In this document: positions 60,801-64,000 of the stretch, one piece after another
How positions within the stretch are numbered: position 1 is the first letter of the stretch
Layout: each line of letters opens with the position of its first letter
Assembly (NCBI GenBank): GCA_037013685.1
Contig: CM072884.1
Location: 5,518,001 to 5,582,000 of the forward strand
DNA: 64,000 nucleotides
Source of the DNA: Acridotheres tristis
Taxonomy: Eukaryota; Chordata; Aves; Passeriformes; Sturnidae
Reading direction: 5' to 3'
The notes under the pieces: model-generated
Database searches by the model: none
Told to the model about the DNA's origin: nothing
The model's input: only the letters and a program-made list of their open reading frames with translations
Program-made: the position numbers and the translations under genes

Positions 60801-62110
60801 CTTCGGGTTCACAATAGCAGGAGGTAGATTCCATACACCTAAGAATAAACAACTTGGGAAAGGCCAAGAAGGGAAGACCTTTGCAGAAATTATCCACAGA
60901 TAATCTTTCCAGTAGAGGCAAGCAGAGAAATTAATACATTTATCTTCAGTCACCCAGGACTCATTGAGATCCCTCCAGGCTGAGCAATTCACAGGCAGAT
61001 AATAGTTCCTTGCACTGAATGCATTTGATCATTGTTATATTAATATTTTTTTAAGGTTTTTTTTTCCTGGAGATGATCACTCCTCAATTAAAAGTCGGTC
61101 TACCATGGTAATACTTCTTCTGGCTAAAATTCAGGTTCAAAGAACACAAAGACAGTAGATGTAATGAAGGCTGATTGCTCAGTACATAGGGGCAGTTTGA
61201 GATTTATGCATCTTTTGTACCAACTTTTTGGATTTGGACTAAAATCCACTTGCTTGTATAGTTTTTACATTGTTTGAAAAAGATGAACAGGCATTCCTAT
61301 CTAAGTAGATAACAAGCATTGGTAGAAAGGCACTGAGAATTATAGCCCCATGTAAAATAAGCTGGACTAGCAGTTGGATCAAAAATGTTCTTGCTGAGAA
61401 GTAACAGGCAGAGAAAACCATTCAAAAGGCAGAACTCCTCTGAAGCACTTAGACCCTCAGTGCTTAATTCAGGTAGTCTAAGTGACTGTAATTCATCTGT
61501 TTTCCCAGTCCTGTGAGTGTGCAGGGCCAGCTGGGCCCAGCTGGGCTGTGGGAGCCCGAGGAAGGAAAAGCTCTGCTGCTCCCTGCTGTGTCCTGGGACA
61601 GATGTCAGACCTGCCTGTGGCTGATGCTTTCCCCACCGCCTGGGATGGTGCAGAGGAATGGGCAGGGAAGAGACTGGGTTAAACAGCAGCCAAGGGGATT
61701 GCTCTGCAACCCCTACTTATTCCTTTGCCCTAGTACTCACTGCTCCTCCTTGAGCATGCCCTAAGCCCCTTCCTGAAATGTCCAGATCAGCTGCTGCTCT
61801 GTGGCTGTGTTGACATAACCACAGAAAGTGTCTTGGCTGTGGGGCTAATCTTGACAGGGACATCTAGCTTAAGTTTGGCTGAGCAGAGTCCACACCCCCC
61901 AGCTAAACCATTCCATCAGTTTTCTCCATTAAACTCAGGTCAATCCTCACTCTGCATGGACTGGAGAAACTGCACTGGCATCTCTTAGCCCATGTATGGA
62001 ATAATTTTCTCTTCTTTTTCATCCCATTAGTATATTTTTGCTAAGGTCAGCAGCATCTCAGTGACATTTTTAGGAGAATAAAAAATGAGTTGTCCATACC
62101 CTGTGCTGGG
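54820..62110. other. intergenic, no gene seen
   Basis: Mostly AT-rich unique sequence with a 16-T run at 57866-57881. A GC-richer patch lies at 61500-61720 and contains an 18-bp perfect palindrome (61527-61544). All ORFs are short and unrecognised. Confidence 0.65.
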
Positions 62111-62128
62111 GTGTGATGATGTGACCCT

Positions 62129-62260
62129 GAGATTGGCTTAGGTGGTTAGAGCATGGAGTTAATAACACCAGCACTGGGGGTTCAATTCCTTTATGGGCCA
62201 TTCACTTATGAGTTGGACTTGATGATCCTTGAGGGTCTCTTCCAACTCTGATACACAGAG
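62129..62260 (+). mobile_element. TguSINE1-like SINE (tRNA-Ile head, CR1-type tail)
   Basis: The head resembles tRNA-Ile. The A-box region TTGGCTTAGGTGGTTAGAGC (about 62133-62152) is followed by the anticodon-arm-like GTTAATAACACCA and the B-box GGGTTCAATTCCT (62178-62190), and closes with ATGGGCCA at about 62192-62199. It continues as TTCACTTATGAGTTGGACTT and GATGATCCTTGAGGGTC, then TTCCAACTC, a CR1 3'-end tail that CR1 machinery can recognise. This head-and-tail combination is the TguSINE1 family described in passerines. The copy is mutated in its tRNA part, so it is not a working tRNA gene. Confidence 0.9.
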
Positions 62261-62264
62261 AGTC

Positions 62265-64000
62265 CTGGTAAACCAGGTAATTGATCACTGGCTACCTTTC
62301 TCTACAAAGAGAGACCCCACACCAGCATTTTCCACACTTGCCCTAAAGAATGGTGACTTGTTATTACCCAATAATGTCACTGTTGAAGAGCTAGGGTAAA
62401 GTATAGGGGAACAAAAAATCCCTCTTTGGGCACAATATGGTTGTGGTTGATGTTCCTAAAAATGCTTGCCCACCTGCAGCTAAATGCAACCTGCATCTTG
62501 TTTATATTCTAATTAAATAAGCAAATCCCTTTCCATACAGAGCATAATAAGGCTGAGGTCTGCTACACCTAAGTATCCTCATATTTGGTTTAGATTTTAG
62601 CTACACAAAAGACTCTGATTAAACTTTAACATCTGTGGTGCCTCTGTCCCTTCTGTTTAGATCATAACATTCAGTTTTTCCATCATATGTATGGAAAATA
62701 CCCTGACCCTTGTATGATTCCTTTACCCTATTGCAAAACATTCTATGCAGCCAGTTTTGCCAGGATGCAGAAATGCTATTAAAAGTAGGGGAAAATAATC
62801 TGCGACTGGAATTCTACTTGGCAGGTATCAACTGAATACAAATGTGTAAAAATCAAAACTGTCAGGCAAAAAAAAAATCTGAAAGGGGATGAAGCTCACT
62901 AAAGAGAATTGTTCACTATAAATTACTAAACTATATTTTAATTTTGCGGTGTTTGCGCTGAGCTCAGTCACGACAGAAGTTAAGAGAAGGGTTGAAGACT
63001 GGAGGAGGGTTAATATTAGCTGCACTATTTGCTTCAGGACCCTGCCACAGAGAGGATGAGAAGCTGAAGCATCTTTGGTATCACCACTTGCATGTTAAAT
63101 GGGATTCCCCCCTTGAAGATATTTTTTGCATTGTCAGAGGAAGGAAAGAGCAGCTGCGAATCCGGGCTCGTCTCACGCCGACCGCAGAGCCCGCCCTACC
63201 CCCCTGGAAATCTATGCCAGATGCAGCAAAGAATGAGCAAGGTTTTCAAAGTCGACACTCAGCATATGGGAGGGAATATTTTAGCAGCTAGAAAGCCTCG
63301 GATAATTTCAACAACTCTCGGTACTTGACGCGGTTCTTCAAGGCAGTGCAGCCCAAGTCCCTCAGTTGTGCAAAGCAAAGGGCTGAACGTCTTCTTCCCA
63401 TCCATGTGGAAACCAAGTTTAAGAGCAGGCTGCTGAAAGCCTCCTTGGACATGCTGTCTGCATGCCTGCTCTGGAGCAGAGCTAGTGAGAGCTGGCTTTG
63501 GAGGAGCAGCAAGCTGAGGCAAGGAGGGATCGATGAGAGAGCAAAAATCTTTGACCAGCCCCTGAGACAATTCAGCCTTTTTGGGCTGACTGTCTCCAGA
63601 AGGTACCTTGATTCCTCAGCACAAAGGCATGGCTGTTAAAACTGGGATTCATTAGAAAAATGGTAGGAAAATGCAACAGAAAACTTAAGAAATGCTTTGT
63701 TTGCAAATACCAACAGAAAGGTTCAGCTGGAACAGCTGAGCACTGAGAAGTCCAGCTTTATTTTCCAATTGTTTTAAATGTCTCTGTAAAGTCTCGTCTT
63801 TTAGGAACACAGTTGAAATATTTTGGGCTCCTTTACCTATATGCAAAAGAGAAAAACCAGAACAAAACACCTCACCAAAAGTATCCATTTCAGGAGAGGC
63901 CTTTCCTTTCACAGAAAAGTGCTTTGGTTGACAAAGTGTGACTACCTACATTATTGCACTGGGCACAGAAAGTTAACAAAGGACATCTTGGCTCTGCCAG
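62265..64000. other. intergenic, no gene recognised; CpG-rich patch at 63157-63335
   Basis: Short ORFs only. About a dozen CpGs cluster in 63157-63335, unlike the CpG-poor surroundings, with two or three more at 62946-62972. No splice or protein signature allows a gene call. The window ends without a recognised exon. Confidence 0.6.

Noticed and set aside
62129..62200. Possible tRNA-Ile gene
   Set aside because: The A- and B-box regions resemble tRNA-Ile, but stems are mutated and the sequence continues into a CR1-type tail, so it is a SINE head.
63092..63639. ORFs of 78-104 codons on both strands near the window end
   Set aside because: They overlap in antisense, have no recognised domain and no matching splice context. 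The CpG cluster there is reported instead.
1..64000. CRISPR arrays, operons, phage or plasmid systems
   Set aside because: The window is vertebrate nuclear DNA with introns and CR1/SINE repeats. No array of direct repeats with spacers and no compact gene clusters are present.

Overview
The window reads as vertebrate, and more specifically passerine bird, nuclear DNA. It holds one protein-coding gene spread over about 21 kb, and the rest is intronic or intergenic. The bird assignment rests on CR1 LINE 3'-end fragments in introns and flanks, and on a tRNA-Ile-headed SINE with a CR1-like tail near 62.13-62.26 kb that matches the TguSINE1 family known from passerines. I see no operons, no long uninterrupted ORFs and no bacterial or viral genes.

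The gene is VGLL3 (vestigial-like family member 3) on the plus strand. A CpG island (about 150-1130) contains a TATA-like element at 329 and coding exon 1 (499-585). Intron 1 is 9.1 kb. Exon 2 (9658-9913) carries the TEAD-binding Vestigial/TONDU domain. Intron 2 is 5.2 kb and contains a CR1 fragment. Exon 3 (15083-15568) encodes the proline/serine-rich middle and the conserved SAWAGAFHGTVDIVP block. Intron 3 is 6.2 kb. Exon 4 (21763-21806) encodes the last 14 residues and the stop. All three introns have GT/AG ends and the phases join exactly, giving 873 nt, or 290 residues. The protein lacks the long histidine run that I recall in mammalian VGLL3.

Downstream, the 3' UTR has no canonical AATAAA for about 2.1 kb. 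Candidate polyadenylation hexamers lie near 23.9, 24.75, 27.35 and 29.96 kb, so the UTR is probably long, but I cannot place its end. A 62-bp minisatellite sits at 29.2-29.6 kb.

From about 30 to 64 kb I find no gene. In human, the 3' side of VGLL3 faces a large gene-poor interval towards CADM2, and this stretch fits that picture. It contains poly-T tracts, a minus-strand CR1 fragment (47.2 kb), an old diverged tandem duplication (48.3-48.6 kb), AT-rich homeodomain-motif-rich stretches that could be enhancers (notably 38.08-38.42 kb), a cluster of five TGACAG hexamers (34.06-34.15 kb), and the SINE.

I did not find a new multi-gene system. The observations most worth following are a 45-codon upstream ORF whose stop overlaps the VGLL3 start codon as ATGA, the TGACAG cluster, the loss or absence of the His tract, and the passerine-diagnostic SINE.
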